Of a stretch of DNA of 64,000 nucleotides, positions 27,456 to 36,915 are shown piece by piece (position 1 is the stretch's first letter; the number at the start of each line of letters is the position of its first letter). The position numbers and the translations under genes are program-made. The notes under the pieces were generated by a model. That model ran no database searches, had not been told where the DNA came from, and was given only the letters and a program-made list of their open reading frames with translations. The stretch covers positions 62,001 through 126,000 of the forward strand of contig JAHDXO010000015.1 of NCBI GenBank assembly GCA_023382975.1, written 5' to 3'. Origin of the DNA: Pirellulaceae bacterium (GTDB lineage Bacteria > Planctomycetota > Planctomycetia > Pirellulales > Pirellulaceae).

Positions 27456-28787
27456 ATGACACTACGATTGTTCCTTTGGTCGCTCACGGCCGCCCTGGCT
27501 GGCTTTCTGTTCGGTTTCGACACCGTCGTTATCTCGGGCGCCGAGCAGACGATTCAGACGCTGTGGTCGTTGAGTCCGGTGGTTCACGGGCTGGCCATGA
27601 GCATGGCGCTCTGGGGCACCGTGCTGGGTTCGCTCGTCGGCGCGTGGCCGACCGACCAACTGGGCCGAAGGACGACGCTGCTGGGGATTGGCATTCTGTA
27701 TTTCGTCTCCGCGGTCTGGTCCGGCCTGGCCACGGACGTCATCTCGTTCATGATCGCGCGATTCATCGGAGGTCTGGGCGTCGGGATCTCGACGGTGGCC
27801 TCGCCGCTGTTCATCTCCGAGATCGCGCCGGCCCGCTACCGGGGGCGTTTGGCCGGCATGTTCCAGTTCAACATTGTCTTCGGCATTCTGATCGCGTTTG
27901 TTTCGAATTCGCTCCTCGGCGGACTTGGCGAGCACGCTTGGCGTTGGATGCTGGGCGTCGAAGCCGTGCCCGCGCTGATCTACAGCTTGATGTGTTTCGG
28001 TTTGCCCGAGAGTCCTCGTTGGTTGATCGGACGCAAGGAAGACTGGGGCGGCGGGGTCGCGGTGCTTCGCTTGATCCATCCGGAAGCCTCGGAGGCCGAG
28101 ATCGAGGCGAAAGCGAATGAGATCGCGGCGGTGTCTCACGAGTCGGCCAGTGTCGGCGGTTTCTGGTGCGCACGCCTGAAGACACCGATTCTGCTGGCCT
28201 TTCTGATCGCGTTCTTCAATCAATTGTCGGGCATCAACGCGGTGCTGTATTTCGCACCCCGCATCTTCGAACTGACCGGATTGGAGGAGAAAGCGGCCTT
28301 GCTGCAATCGGTCGGCATCGGAGTGACCAACCTGATCTTCACTTTCGTGGGGTTGTGGTTGATCGACCGACTGGGACGCAGAACGCTGCTCTACATCGGC
28401 TCGGTCGGCTACATCGTGTCGCTGGGCTGTTGTGCATGGGCGTTCTTCACGGAGACCTATGCGATCGTTCCCGCCTGCATCTTCGCGTTCATCGCGGCCC
28501 ATGCCGTGGGTCAGGGCGCGGTCATCTGGGTCTTCATTGCGGAGATCTTCCCGAACCGGCATCGGGCACAAGGCCAATCGCTGGGCAGTTTCACGCACTG
28601 GATTTTCGCCGCGCTGCTGACGCTGTTCTTCCCTTCGATGGTCACCGCACTGGCGCCCGGCTACGTGTTTCTCTTTTTCTGCTTGATGATGGTGCTGCAA
28701 CTTGTTTGGGTGAAGATCATGGTGCCCGAGACCAAGGGGCGTCCGCTGGAAGAAATCGAACACCAGTTCGATGCGATCCCAAGGTAG
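27456..28787 (+). CDS. MFS sugar transporter
   Basis: The protein has 443 residues with about 12 membrane helices. It carries the signatures of the major facilitator sugar-porter family: FGFDTVVISGAE in helix 1, DQLGRRTTLLG between helices 2 and 3, PESPRWLIG before the central loop, QLSGINAVLYFAPRIF in helix 7, DRLGRRTLLYIG between helices 8 and 9 and PETKGRPLEEIE at the end. It probably moves a hexose or pentose with protons. The ATG at 27456 begins helix 1 and is preferred over an earlier codon at 27402. It stands 295 bp after the carbamoyltransferase gene; no gene or clear terminator was seen in that gap. Confidence 0.93.
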   Translation: MTLRLFLWSLTAALAGFLFGFDTVVISGAEQTIQTLWSLSPVVHGLAMSMALWGTVLGSLVGAWPTDQLGRRTTLLGIGILYFVSAVWSGLATDVISFMIARFIGGLGVGISTVASPLFISEIAPARYRGRLAGMFQFNIVFGILIAFVSNSLLGGLGEHAWRWMLGVEAVPALIYSLMCFGLPESPRWLIGRKEDWGGGVAVLRLIHPEASEAEIEAKANEIAAVSHESASVGGFWCARLKTPILLAFLIAFFNQLSGINAVLYFAPRIFELTGLEEKAALLQSVGIGVTNLIFTFVGLWLIDRLGRRTLLYIGSVGYIVSLGCCAWAFFTETYAIVPACIFAFIAAHAVGQGAVIWVFIAEIFPNRHRAQGQSLGSFTHWIFAALLTLFFPSMVTALAPGYVFLFFCLMMVLQLVWVKIMVPETKGRPLEEIEHQFDAIPR

Positions 28788-28856
28788 CTGAGCTCGCGGG
28801 AATTCGCATCCGACCGACAACGATCGGGCCTATCGCGAATTCGGCCGCAGGTTTCT

Positions 28857-28881
28857 GCCGACGCTTCGGCCCGAAGTCGGC
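28857..28881. terminator. Bidirectional hairpin between convergent genes
   Basis: A strong stem, gccga plus cttcgg pairing with ccgaag plus tcggc with a 2-nt bulge on one side and a 1-nt loop, lies 4 nt beyond the C25 peptidase stop and 70 bp after the sugar transporter stop. There is no U-tract. A second 8-bp inverted repeat (gaattcgc and gcgaattc) lies about 50 bp to the left. Confidence 0.45.
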
Positions 28882-28885
28882 CCGC

Positions 28886-30556
28886 CTATTCCGCGCCGGT
28901 TGTCAGCGCGCGGTGGACGAAGACGCGGGTGGCGCCCTGGGCGGCACCGTCGGGACTCTCGATCCAGGCGCGGACGTAGCAGGGTCCGCGTGTTTCCGGC
29001 GGCAGATCGATATTCACGGCAAACGCTTCGCCGTTGGCCGCGAAGGCTTGGCGAACCCAGACGGAATCGTTGGCTTGTTGGTAATCCTCGTCCAGGGAAC
29101 GCAAGAACTGCTCGCTTTCCTCGAAGTAACGGCGGGTGGGGATATCGGTCTTCAGCCGGTCCCGGCGGCTGACGACTTCGACCACTCCGCGGCCCGTCAT
29201 GTTGCTGTGGCCCGAGACGGTCAATGTTTCGCCGGCGGTGATATTCTCCGGTGCGCCCAAATCGATTTCGGCGGGGCGACGGATCCGCAACAACGGATCG
29301 CCCAACAGATTGAACAGGGCCAGATGTTCGTGACGCTCGTCCGCCAACCGATCGGGCAGCGGGCTGACCGCGGCGGCCAGGGCATCGAGCAACTGGCGGT
29401 TGGAGTCTTCCGGCTGGACGTGGACCATGGCCTGCTTCGCGCGGAGAAAGGCTTCTCCCAACGTCGTGGCTTTCGCCCGAAAGACCTGGTCCATCAAGGC
29501 GTTGCTCATCACGGCCATGGCGTAGGGCATGGTAACTCGCGAACCACCGATCACCGCGACCGGGCCGCGAGGCTGGCGCAACATGAACTCCGCCAAACAG
29601 TCTTGCGGCAGATCGAACGCCCCGGTGTAGCAGGCCAACATCAGCGCGATCGGCAATCCCCGTTGGGCATTCATGCCGGCGACGTCGGGCAGCGTGAGGA
29701 TCGGGTAGGAAGCTGCCGGAGTGCGGACGGCATCCAATTGGCGTCGGTGTCCGTGGCCGATGTAGACCCAGAACAGGCACCCTTCGTTCATCCTCGCCAA
29801 GGCCACGTCGCGGAACCGTCGTGGGTCGGGACAGTAGGGACTCTGCCAACTGGCGTAGGTCATCGTCGTTTCGTAGTCGTCGGGAATCCCGTCGGTCAGG
29901 AATTTCCTGGTGGCAAGTTCCAGGATCGAATCCGCCAGGGGGCTGAACCCACCAACTCCGGCCACCAGATTGATCTTCCGGTGCCAAGGACCGTGGTCCG
30001 TCGAATTCTCGTAGTCGAGGATCTTCTGGACCACGACTCTCAACTCGTCGGCGCTGCGCACGGACAGGCGGCCTACGGCGAGTTCCGAAATCGAATCGCC
30101 ATCCATGTCTCCGTAGGGATTGTCGGTAGCGATTTCCGGTTCCGAGCCCCAACGTACATTGACTCTGGCAGGCACATAGTGGGTCGGCGTCAAGTTCCGA
30201 CGTCCGTCTCGATCCGAGCCTACATCGGGCGCTGCATCTCCGACGAGCACCACGTAACGCAGTTGGCCGGATCGAGCGAAGCGACGAATATCGTCGCGGA
30301 GTTCGGCGGCCGAACGGTCGCTGTTAAGAAAGACAGGTCGATACCCTTGCGCCACTCGGTGCGCGACCCAGGGCGAAAGCGCTTCGCGAAAATCCTCCGG
30401 GCAGACCACCGCGATATCGGGCAAACTGCTGGAACGTGGGACAGGCTCCGCGCCGGCACCTATCGGATCATGCGACCAACCACGGTCGGTTTCGGCGCCT
30501 GTTCCGTCTTCCGGAGTGGCAGTACAGAGAATCAGCGCCAGCAAGAAGGATTGCAT
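28886..30556 (-). CDS. Gingipain-like C25 family cysteine peptidase
   Basis: The protein has 556 residues. A short hydrophobic signal (SFLLALILCTA) is followed by an N-terminal subdomain with VVLVGDAAPDVG, then the caspase-like catalytic domain. The catalytic His is in YIGHGHRRQ and the nucleophile in LMLACYTGAFD. AVIGGSRVTMPY follows, and a C-terminal Ig-like beta domain covers about the last 110 residues. This matches the C25 peptidases, which cut after Arg or Lys in the best-known members. It should be exported. No C-terminal type IX secretion domain is evident. It is the last gene of a four-gene minus-strand set starting with the PSP1 gene. Confidence 0.85.
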   Translation of the reverse strand: MQSFLLALILCTATPEDGTGAETDRGWSHDPIGAGAEPVPRSSSLPDIAVVCPEDFREALSPWVAHRVAQGYRPVFLNSDRSAAELRDDIRRFARSGQLRYVVLVGDAAPDVGSDRDGRRNLTPTHYVPARVNVRWGSEPEIATDNPYGDMDGDSISELAVGRLSVRSADELRVVVQKILDYENSTDHGPWHRKINLVAGVGGFSPLADSILELATRKFLTDGIPDDYETTMTYASWQSPYCPDPRRFRDVALARMNEGCLFWVYIGHGHRRQLDAVRTPAASYPILTLPDVAGMNAQRGLPIALMLACYTGAFDLPQDCLAEFMLRQPRGPVAVIGGSRVTMPYAMAVMSNALMDQVFRAKATTLGEAFLRAKQAMVHVQPEDSNRQLLDALAAAVSPLPDRLADERHEHLALFNLLGDPLLRIRRPAEIDLGAPENITAGETLTVSGHSNMTGRGVVEVVSRRDRLKTDIPTRRYFEESEQFLRSLDEDYQQANDSVWVRQAFAANGEAFAVNIDLPPETRGPCYVRAWIESPDGAAQGATRVFVHRALTTGAE

Positions 30557-30583
30557 CGTCGGCCTCCATGGCGGCGTGTTGTA

Positions 30584-30784
30584 CTACGCAAAGACGGCCA
30601 GGAGCAAGAGAAGAATCAACCAGAGTCCGAACAGCACTGCCGACACTGCTAGCAACCAGGGCTGCGGCGGGCGGGGGCGGGCCGGAACGAAGCGCGGTTG
30701 CGCTTCGGACGCCGAAGCTTGTGGGCGCGGGGCAGAGGGTGCCACCGCATGGTGCTGACGACTCTTGCGAGTGGAATTGGACAT
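30584..30784 (-). CDS. Small single-pass membrane protein
   Basis: The protein has 66 residues. A basic, Pro/Ala/Gln-rich N-terminal half of about 40 residues precedes one C-terminal helix (PWLLAVSAVLFGLWLILLLLL). It is placed in an operon, 24 bp after the Minf_1886 gene and 27 bp before the C25 peptidase gene, which supports it being real. I do not recognise a family. It may be a small membrane partner of its neighbours. Confidence 0.6.
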   Translation of the reverse strand: MSNSTRKSRQHHAVAPSAPRPQASASEAQPRFVPARPRPPQPWLLAVSAVLFGLWLILLLLLAVFA

Positions 30785-30808
30785 TCGGGTATCGGGTTTG
30801 CCGCCTGT

Positions 30809-31225
30809 TTACTTGCCGCCCGTCTTGATCTGAAAGTCGCGGACGAAAGCCGTTTCGAAATCGTAGGCGTCGTCGAAATCCTCGCGCCGATCCGTCTTCG
30901 ACTTCTTCATCTCGTTGATCGCGATCAGGTTGTAGACAATCTCGCCGAAGTCGCCCGTCGAATGAATCCCCCAACTGTTCAAAACCAATTTGGCCATCAG
31001 GCCGAACTGATCGACCGCGAATTGTCGAATCGCTTCGCACAGTTGCTGCCCCGTCACGTGGGCCTCCGGCGGCGAGTCCTCGTCCGGTTTCGACGGCAAC
31101 GGGCGTCCCATGCGCAGCTCGCGGTGGGCGTAGTCCAGCGCCTCACGCACAAACTGGTACGCTTCCAGCTTGTAACGCGGGTCTTTCTTCAACAGCTTGA
31201 TAATCGGTGGAATGGAAGGAGCCAT
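30809..31225 (-). CDS. Minf_1886 family protein
   Basis: The protein has 138 residues and is soluble. It has KDPRYKLEAYQFVREALDYA, VTGQQLCEAIRQFAVDQFG, LNSWGIHSTGDFGEIVYNLI and DRREDFDDAYDFETAF. This is the pattern of a small family confined mostly to planctomycetes and verrucomicrobia (Minf_1886). Its function is unknown. It is 17 bp after the PSP1 gene and probably cotranscribed. Confidence 0.88.
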   Translation of the reverse strand: MAPSIPPIIKLLKKDPRYKLEAYQFVREALDYAHRELRMGRPLPSKPDEDSPPEAHVTGQQLCEAIRQFAVDQFGLMAKLVLNSWGIHSTGDFGEIVYNLIAINEMKKSKTDRREDFDDAYDFETAFVRDFQIKTGGK

Positions 31226-31242
31226 AGTGCCCTGGAATCGAC

Positions 31243-32097
31243 TCAGTCTTTTGGTTTCCCTTTGTTGGCCTTGCGGATGACGGACACGACCTCCCCGGCC
31301 CCGATTTGCAGCCTCCGATTGTCTTCCATCTGAACCAGCAACTGTTGAGCCAGAACCTCGTGGCCCAGCACGCGGGCCCGGCCTTGCTGGGTCACGATCT
31401 CGGAATTGATCGGCGGCAATTCACGCTGCAAATCCAGGTAGGTGTCGTACTCGTACCGCAAGCAACACTTCAGCCGCCCGCATCGGCCGGAGATCTTGGT
31501 GGGATCCAGCGTGGCCTTCTGCAACTTGGCCATTTTCATCGAAACGGGCGGCATCTCGATCAGATGCGAATTGCAGCACACCGTTTTGCCGCAGTCGCCG
31601 TAATCGGCCAGCAATTTGGCTTCGTCGCGCACGCCGATTTGGCGCATCTCGATTCGCGTCTGGAACTCGGTGGCCAATCTCCGCACCAGTTCCCGAAAAT
31701 CGATGCGGCCCTCGGCCAGATAGTAGACGATGATCCGTTCGCCGCCGAACAGATGTTCGACGTCCACCAATTGCATGTCGAGAGACAACTCCTGGACATG
31801 GCGATGGCAGGTGCGAAATTCTTCGCGCGCATTGGCTTGGATGTGGGCCAATTCGTTGGCATCCTGACCGGACATCTCCCGCAGGATCTGGCCCGCCGTG
31901 GACGCCGACTGGTTTTGGTTCTCGGCCCCGTCACCGGACTTGGGCTCTGAAGGTGCCGCGCAAAGCACTTCCCCCACTTCCAGCCCACGGCCGGTGCGTA
32001 TGATCACCTTGGCGCCGCGGGAAAAGATCGAATCGCTGCGAGCGGACATCGCTCCCAGCAATCGCATGGAACCGTAGCGGACGATGTAATCTGACAT
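31243..32097 (-). CDS. PSP1 domain protein (RicT/YaaT-like)
   Basis: The protein has 284 residues. The N-terminal part begins VRYGSMRLLG and has VIIRTGRGLEVGEV. The PSP1 domain follows with YYLAEGRIDFRELVRRLA, RIEMRQIGVRDEAKLLADYG, GKTVCCNSHL, SGRCGRLKCCLRYE and a C-terminal beta-rich segment. The Cys pairs match the Fe-S ligands of Bacillus RicT, which works with RicA and RicF in mRNA maturation. Here an acidic/Gln-rich insert (about 50-70) interrupts the first domain. It is probably the first gene of the operon ending with the C25 peptidase. Confidence 0.88.
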   Translation of the reverse strand: MSDYIVRYGSMRLLGAMSARSDSIFSRGAKVIIRTGRGLEVGEVLCAAPSEPKSGDGAENQNQSASTAGQILREMSGQDANELAHIQANAREEFRTCHRHVQELSLDMQLVDVEHLFGGERIIVYYLAEGRIDFRELVRRLATEFQTRIEMRQIGVRDEAKLLADYGDCGKTVCCNSHLIEMPPVSMKMAKLQKATLDPTKISGRCGRLKCCLRYEYDTYLDLQRELPPINSEIVTQQGRARVLGHEVLAQQLLVQMEDNRRLQIGAGEVVSVIRKANKGKPKD

Positions 32098-32312
32098 AAG
32101 GCGGAGGCCGCAATCGAAGGCGCGCTCGACGTGTCAAAAGGCTGGGCAGTCCCTGAATTGCCCGCATCGCGAAGGCCCCGAAACGGGGACTGGCTCCGAA
32201 GCATGAACGCTTGATGCCTGCCCAGTTCCCGGCGCCACCGAGCCTAGTATATCCCCGGCAGACGCCATCACGCAATGGTGGCCCGGAAATCCACCGAACG
32301 GGCCGTCAGTAC

Positions 32313-33737
32313 TTAGTAGGCGCTGCCCGGCTGCCGCTTGCGGAAGCCGCCGCCGTCTGCGCCTTCGTCCGGAGTGAGCGCCCCGCCGCCGCGCTGCATC
32401 GGCACGACCCTGGCGTCGTCAAAGTAGCCCATGCGATCCATCAGCGTTTCGAGCGTGATGGTTTCGATGCCCAGTCGCGTCGCCTCGCCGATCATTTCCG
32501 AGTAGCCCTTGGTCAGCTTCTCGTTGGACTTGTCGGTGGGTGGCGTGCCGCGGACCAAGTATTTCGTCGAAGACGTCATCTTGCCCTCGATCGTACCGTC
32601 TTCCTTCAACTCGCAGTCGATCACGCCGTTGTTGATGTTGATGATGCTCTTCACCTTTTCCTGATCGCTGCGCCCGTCCCGGTTGATATCCAGCAACCCG
32701 GCCAGGGCGAAGTGCGTCTGCTGTCCCTTGCGGAACGAAGGCGAGTAGATCTTGTCGTCCTGCAAAATCGGATTGGACAACGAGTCTTCCAGAATGCGGG
32801 CCTCGGCCAGATGCGGCTCTAGAATCCGTGTGACCTCGATGCGGCCCTTGATCGGCGCCGTGGTCACGCCCGACTGGTCCTTGTCGTAGACGCTGAACGT
32901 CATCTGACGCTGCAAGCCATCGGCCGAGCCAAGGTTGATCCAAACGGTCCGCGACCCCTGGTTCACCCAGGTAATCTGCCCGTCCGCCGTTTCGTAAGTG
33001 GTCTCTTTTTGCTTTGCCAACTGCTCGCGGGCGGCATCCAGCAAGACCCGAACTTGATCGCGTTCCTTGGTCAGGGCTTCAATTCTCTGAGCCGCCTCGC
33101 TGGAGACCGCTGCCAACTGCTGATCCTTGAGCGGCAACTGGGCAGCCAATACATCCTTCGCCTGCACCACCCGGGTGCGGTCGTCGTTGAACTTGGCCCG
33201 TTCCTGCTGGAGTTCGGCACGGACGCTCGCCAATTCGGTCTCGGCTTTCACCGCCCGCGCGGCTTCCGCCTGCCTGACCTGTTCGCGTTCCTTGACCAGT
33301 TCGTCCTGACGCTGATCGGCATCGGCCAATTTGGAGTTCTTTTCGTTGACAATGGCCACGAGATGCGAGGGCAGCGTGCGGTAATTCAATGCTTGGCCCG
33401 CGAAACCGACGCCGTACAACTTCATCTCCTGGTCGAAGTTCTTCAGGGTCGCGTCCATGTCCTCGCGGTCGGTGCCGGCCAACGCTTGCAACATGCTGGT
33501 CAACTGGTCCTGCGCCTTGGTTTCGTAGCCGAGCACGTGGCGGTAGATCTGGTTCTTGAAATCCGCCGTGTTGTACATGTCCGTGGCCCGCTTGGCTTCG
33601 GCCCGGGCCGCGTCCGCCAACTGGATCTTCTCCTCGGCTTTGCGGAAGTACAAATAGGTCGTGACGGCGAGAACCACCGTGATCATTACGAAAAGAATCA
33701 ATGCGACTTGCAGACCTTGGCTTTCACGAGCTGCCAT
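32313..33737 (-). CDS. Coiled-coil membrane protein, planctomycete type
   Basis: The protein has 474 residues. One membrane helix (about 10-29, LQVALILFVMITVVLAVTTYLYF) is followed by a long coiled coil (about 30-70 and 130-245) rich in Glu, Ala, Gln and Arg. A beta-rich domain (about 250-345) has ITWVNQGSRTVWINLGSADGL, then KGRIEVTRILEPHLAEARI, and a C-terminal tail follows. The protein should be anchored with the bulk on one face of the membrane. I know the pattern as a conserved planctomycete protein but not its function. It stands alone, 215 bp before the PSP1 gene on the same strand. Confidence 0.75.
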   Translation of the reverse strand: MAARESQGLQVALILFVMITVVLAVTTYLYFRKAEEKIQLADAARAEAKRATDMYNTADFKNQIYRHVLGYETKAQDQLTSMLQALAGTDREDMDATLKNFDQEMKLYGVGFAGQALNYRTLPSHLVAIVNEKNSKLADADQRQDELVKEREQVRQAEAARAVKAETELASVRAELQQERAKFNDDRTRVVQAKDVLAAQLPLKDQQLAAVSSEAAQRIEALTKERDQVRVLLDAAREQLAKQKETTYETADGQITWVNQGSRTVWINLGSADGLQRQMTFSVYDKDQSGVTTAPIKGRIEVTRILEPHLAEARILEDSLSNPILQDDKIYSPSFRKGQQTHFALAGLLDINRDGRSDQEKVKSIININNGVIDCELKEDGTIEGKMTSSTKYLVRGTPPTDKSNEKLTKGYSEMIGEATRLGIETITLETLMDRMGYFDDARVVPMQRGGGALTPDEGADGGGFRKRQPGSAY

Positions 33738-34166
33738 GATCGGTACTCCTTGGAATTACACCACGGCCGAGTGGAACGGAACATCGAAGCCTGCGACCCT
33801 CTGCCGTCTGCCTGACAAGCCGGCACACAGAGGATTTTCGGATCGCGCCCGACGGTGTCATGATCGAGCTTGGCTGTCGCTGGATCTATTCGCCGCCCAC
33901 GATGCGGGTTATTCCTCTTTGGCGAGCTTTTTCCCTCTCGGCGTCCGGCAGGTCGCGAAGTGGCGGGCACAGACCTAAGTCGAGTTTAGGCCAGAGATTA
34001 GCGCGTGTCAATTTTTTCACCGTCTTGCGGATAAAATACCGGTACGCCATGCTTTCCAGCCTGAGCGATCCGTTCGGGGCGATAACCATCCGGGACGTGC
34101 ACTTTGCAAAAAGTCTCAGAACCCCACGAAGACCATAAAAACACTTACTTTGACGGAATTTTCGGC
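33738..34166. other. 429-bp divergent intergenic region
   Basis: This lies between the coiled-coil protein and ispG. I see no gene or RNA. An AT-richer stretch near 34008-34040, with TAAAAT at about 34030, could be part of the ispG promoter, but no matching -35 box is convincing. Confidence 0.35.
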
Positions 34167-35309
34167 ATGTTGCCTAGAAGCCCTACTCGCGCTGTAAGAA
34201 TCGGTACCGTCACGATCGGGGACAACCACCCTGTGGCCGTTCAAAGCATGACGGCGACCAAGACGCGGGACATCGATGCGACCGTGGCACAGGTCCAGGC
34301 GTTGGCTGAGGCCGGAGCCGATGTCGTGCGGATCGCGGTCGACAGCATGAGCGACGCTCAGTCGCTGCGGGAAATACGTCGCCAAACGACGGCGAACTTG
34401 TCGGTCGACCTTCAAGAGAACTACCGTCTGGCCGAAGTCGTCGCGCCGCACGTCGACAAGATTCGCTACAATCCGGGCCACCTGTACCATCACGAGCGTC
34501 AGCGGAGTTGGCAGGACAAGGTACGTTACTTGGCCGATGTCGCACGCGACAACGACTGTGCCATCCGAGTGGGCGTGAACTGCGGCAGCGTCGATCCCGA
34601 GAAGCGGAGCCTGTACCCGCCCGAAGACTCGATCTCGCCGATGCTGGAAAGCGCCCTCGAACATTGCCAATGGTTGGACTCCATCGGTTTCACCCGTTAT
34701 TGCGTGTCCCTCAAGGATTCGGACCCGGCCAATGTGGTCGAAGTCAACCAGCGTTTCGCCCAGCGGCGTCCCGACGTCCCGCTGCATTTGGGAGTCACCG
34801 AGGCCGGACTTCCCCCCGACGGAATCGTCAAGACACGCGTCGCGTTCGAGCAACTGATCAGCTGCGGCATCGGCGATACGATTCGAGTATCGTTGACCGT
34901 TCCCAACGCCCGAAAGCCCGAGGAGATCGAAGCCGGACGCCAAATCCTGGCCGACATCGCAGCGGGCCGGGTTCGGTCGGTGGTGCGTTTTCAGCCCGAG
35001 GGGTTGAACATCATCTCGTGCCCCAGTTGTTCGCGCGTCGAGAACGAGGCGTTTGTCGAGTTGGCTCAACAAGTCAAGGCGATGACCGCCTACGCCAAAG
35101 ACCACGCGTTGACCATCGCCGTGATGGGCTGCCGCGTGAACGGCCCCGGCGAAACCGACGACGCCGATTTGGGGCTGTGGTGCGGTCCGAATCACGTGAA
35201 CCTGAAACGCCGCAGTGAACCGCTGGGCGCATTCCGCTACGACGAGATCCTGCCACGTCTGAAGCAAGAACTGGACGCCCTGATCGCCAGTCGCGACTCG
35301 GGCCAGTGA
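34167..35309 (+). CDS. ispG: 4-hydroxy-3-methylbut-2-enyl diphosphate synthase (flavodoxin/ferredoxin)
   Basis: The protein has 380 residues. It carries out the penultimate step of the MEP isoprenoid pathway in the cytoplasm, converting MEcPP to HMBPP with a 4Fe-4S cluster. A TIM barrel ([57 protein letters not shown]) is followed by the reductase-like domain with the cluster ligands in SCPSCSR and [10 protein letters not shown] plus the conserved Glu. The length is that of the short form without the plant-type insert. The ATG at 34167 is preferred over a TTG at 34104 because conservation starts at [11 protein letters not shown]. Confidence 0.95.
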   Translation: MLPRSPTRAVRIGTVTIGDNHPVAVQSMTATKTRDIDATVAQVQALAEAGADVVRIAVDSMSDAQSLREIRRQTTANLSVDLQENYRLAEVVAPHVDKIRYNPGHLYHHERQRSWQDKVRYLADVARDNDCAIRVGVNCGSVDPEKRSLYPPEDSISPMLESALEHCQWLDSIGFTRYCVSLKDSDPANVVEVNQRFAQRRPDVPLHLGVTEAGLPPDGIVKTRVAFEQLISCGIGDTIRVSLTVPNARKPEEIEAGRQILADIAAGRVRSVVRFQPEGLNIISCPSCSRVENEAFVELAQQVKAMTAYAKDHALTIAVMGCRVNGPGETDDADLGLWCGPNHVNLKRRSEPLGAFRYDEILPRLKQELDALIASRDSGQ

Positions 35310-35340
35310 GGGCTGAGCAAAGAACGGGGACAGCGCTGCT

Positions 35341-35970
35341 GTGATCCTGCTGATCGACAACTACGATAGTTTCGTCCACAATCTGGCCCGTTACCTCGTG
35401 CGGTTGGGTCAGCAGACGAATGTCGTGCGCAACGATGCCGTCTCGTTGGACGACGTGCGGCGTCTGCGGCCCGCGGCGATCGTGTTGTCGCCCGGCCCTT
35501 GTACGCCCGCCGAGGCCGGAATCTCGCTGGAATTGGTGCGACGGATGCATGCGGAGATTCCGATCCTGGGCGTCTGTCTGGGGCATCAGGCCATCGCCGC
35601 GGCCTTCGGCGGGCGAGTGGTTCGCGGCGAGCCGATGCACGGCAGGACCAGCGAGGTGTTTCACGACGGCCGCGGTGTCTTCGCCCATCTGCCCCAGCCC
35701 ATCACCGCGTGCCGCTATCACTCGCTGGTGGTCGAGGAAGCCAGCTTGCCCGACTGCCTGGAAATCTCCGCCCGCACGGCCGATGGAACCGTGATGGCTT
35801 TGCGTCATCGACAATACCTGACCGTCGGCGTCCAGTTTCACCCGGAGTCGATTCTCACCGACTGCGGCTACCCGCTGCTGGCCGAATTCCTGCGACTGTC
35901 CGGTCTGCCGCTTCCCGACCCTTTGCCCGGACTCGACGAAGAGCGGTCGATCGTGGAAACGTCGCGCTAA
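35341..35970 (+). CDS. pabA: Anthranilate / aminodeoxychorismate synthase glutamine amidotransferase subunit
   Basis: The protein has 209 residues from a GTG start. It is a class I glutamine amidotransferase with IDNYDSFVHNLARYL, SPGPCTPAEAG, the nucleophile in GVCLGHQAIAAAFGG, YHSLVVE and the His-Glu pair in QFHPESI. It supplies ammonia to the chorismate-amination subunit for tryptophan or folate. TrpG and PabA cannot be separated by sequence alone. The large subunit is not adjacent. The gene lies 31 bp after ispG and may share its transcript. Confidence 0.9.
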   Translation: MILLIDNYDSFVHNLARYLVRLGQQTNVVRNDAVSLDDVRRLRPAAIVLSPGPCTPAEAGISLELVRRMHAEIPILGVCLGHQAIAAAFGGRVVRGEPMHGRTSEVFHDGRGVFAHLPQPITACRYHSLVVEEASLPDCLEISARTADGTVMALRHRQYLTVGVQFHPESILTDCGYPLLAEFLRLSGLPLPDPLPGLDEERSIVETSR

Positions 35971-36001
35971 AGTGCGTCGCGGGCGCCGAACGCGACTCGA
36001 C

Positions 36002-36313
36002 AGGAAGCGAAGGAGGTCGGCAGTCGTTGGCACGGAATTCAGCGACGAGGATCTGGACTAGCTATCGGGCACGAAACGCCCGCGGCGACTGCATCTGCAC
36101 CAACCGTTTCTCACGTCCGACGGCCTACGGTGGCCGGAGCAGTCTACGCAACTGGACGAACTCGTGCTGGTCTTGGACCGGAACCATTTCGGGGGCCGAC
36201 CCTCGAACCAGCAACGCCTGCAGCACGCGCTGCCCTCGTGCCGCGTCCAGTTCCTGGACCCCGGCGCCCGCACCTTCTGGGACTCCGCCGCCGCGGCGCT
36301 CCACGGGCGTTGA
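36002..36313 (+). pseudogene. Stop-interrupted ORF of unknown family
   Basis: A protein-like frame ends at TGA 36311-36313 and reads LHLHQPFLTSDGLRWPEQS, DELVLVLDRNHFGGRPSNQ, CRVQFLDPGARTFWDSAA. It has a TAG at 36059-36061; upstream of it the same frame gives SAVVGTEFSDEDLD. No start codon with a ribosome binding site fits. Other frames here look random. It is likely a decayed or truncated gene of unknown family. Confidence 0.35.
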
Positions 36314-36673
36314 TCACTGGTCATCCATCGGCTGTGCGACGGCAGCGCTAGCGCCGCAGGGCACAAGTCTTGTCTTCACCCGAGCAGTGGTGAATCGGAA
36401 TCGTTGATCTTGGGAAACGGCCGGTTGGTTGCTGATGCTCTTATGCCGGGTAGAATAGCAGTTGAGGGCATTTGATTGGTCGAAGGTAAACCACAGATGA
36501 TGATCCGGAACGGATCCTTTGCCGATCTCAAGGTGTCTGCGAATCCTTCGAACTTAATCCAATGCTTGGGCTGGGATACGCCGCAAGACAGGGGTAATCA
36601 GCTTCAAGATGCACACGACCGGGACGACTCTCCTTCGTGGAGCGGTCCACGGCTAGATAATAGGGAGAAACGA
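36314..36673. other. 360-bp region without a recognisable gene
   Basis: Less GC-rich than its surroundings. It should carry the promoter of the DUF433/DUF5615 pair. No gene, RNA or repeat was recognised. Confidence 0.35.
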
Positions 36674-36904
36674 ATGCACTGGGATGAACGCATCGAGGTA
36701 AACCCAAGCGTGTTGGTTGGCAAGCCGGTCATCAAGGGAACCCGTATTGCGGTGGAGTTTGTGGTCGATCTGCTGGCACGTGGCTGGACTACCGACCAGA
36801 TCTTGGCCGAATACGATCACCTGAGAGCGCAGGATATTCAGGCTTGTTTGGCGTATGCCAGCGAGGTTCTCAAATCGGAACGTGTGTACGTCACAATCTC
36901 GTAG
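36674..36904 (+). CDS. DUF433 family protein, probable antitoxin
   Basis: The protein has 76 residues. It contains RIEVNPSVLVGKPVIKGTRI, VEFVVDLLARGWTTDQILAEY and LRAQDIQACLAYASEVL, the DUF433 pattern, a helix-turn-helix-like fold related to antitoxins. The ATG at 36674 has AGGGAG 7-8 nt upstream. The DUF5615 gene follows after 11 bp. In this family's pairs the DUF433 protein is thought to neutralise the PIN-like partner and to regulate the operon. The assignment to a family is secure; toxin-antitoxin activity is inferred. Confidence 0.88.
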   Translation: MHWDERIEVNPSVLVGKPVIKGTRIAVEFVVDLLARGWTTDQILAEYDHLRAQDIQACLAYASEVLKSERVYVTIS

Positions 36905-36915
36905 GTGGTATTGCG

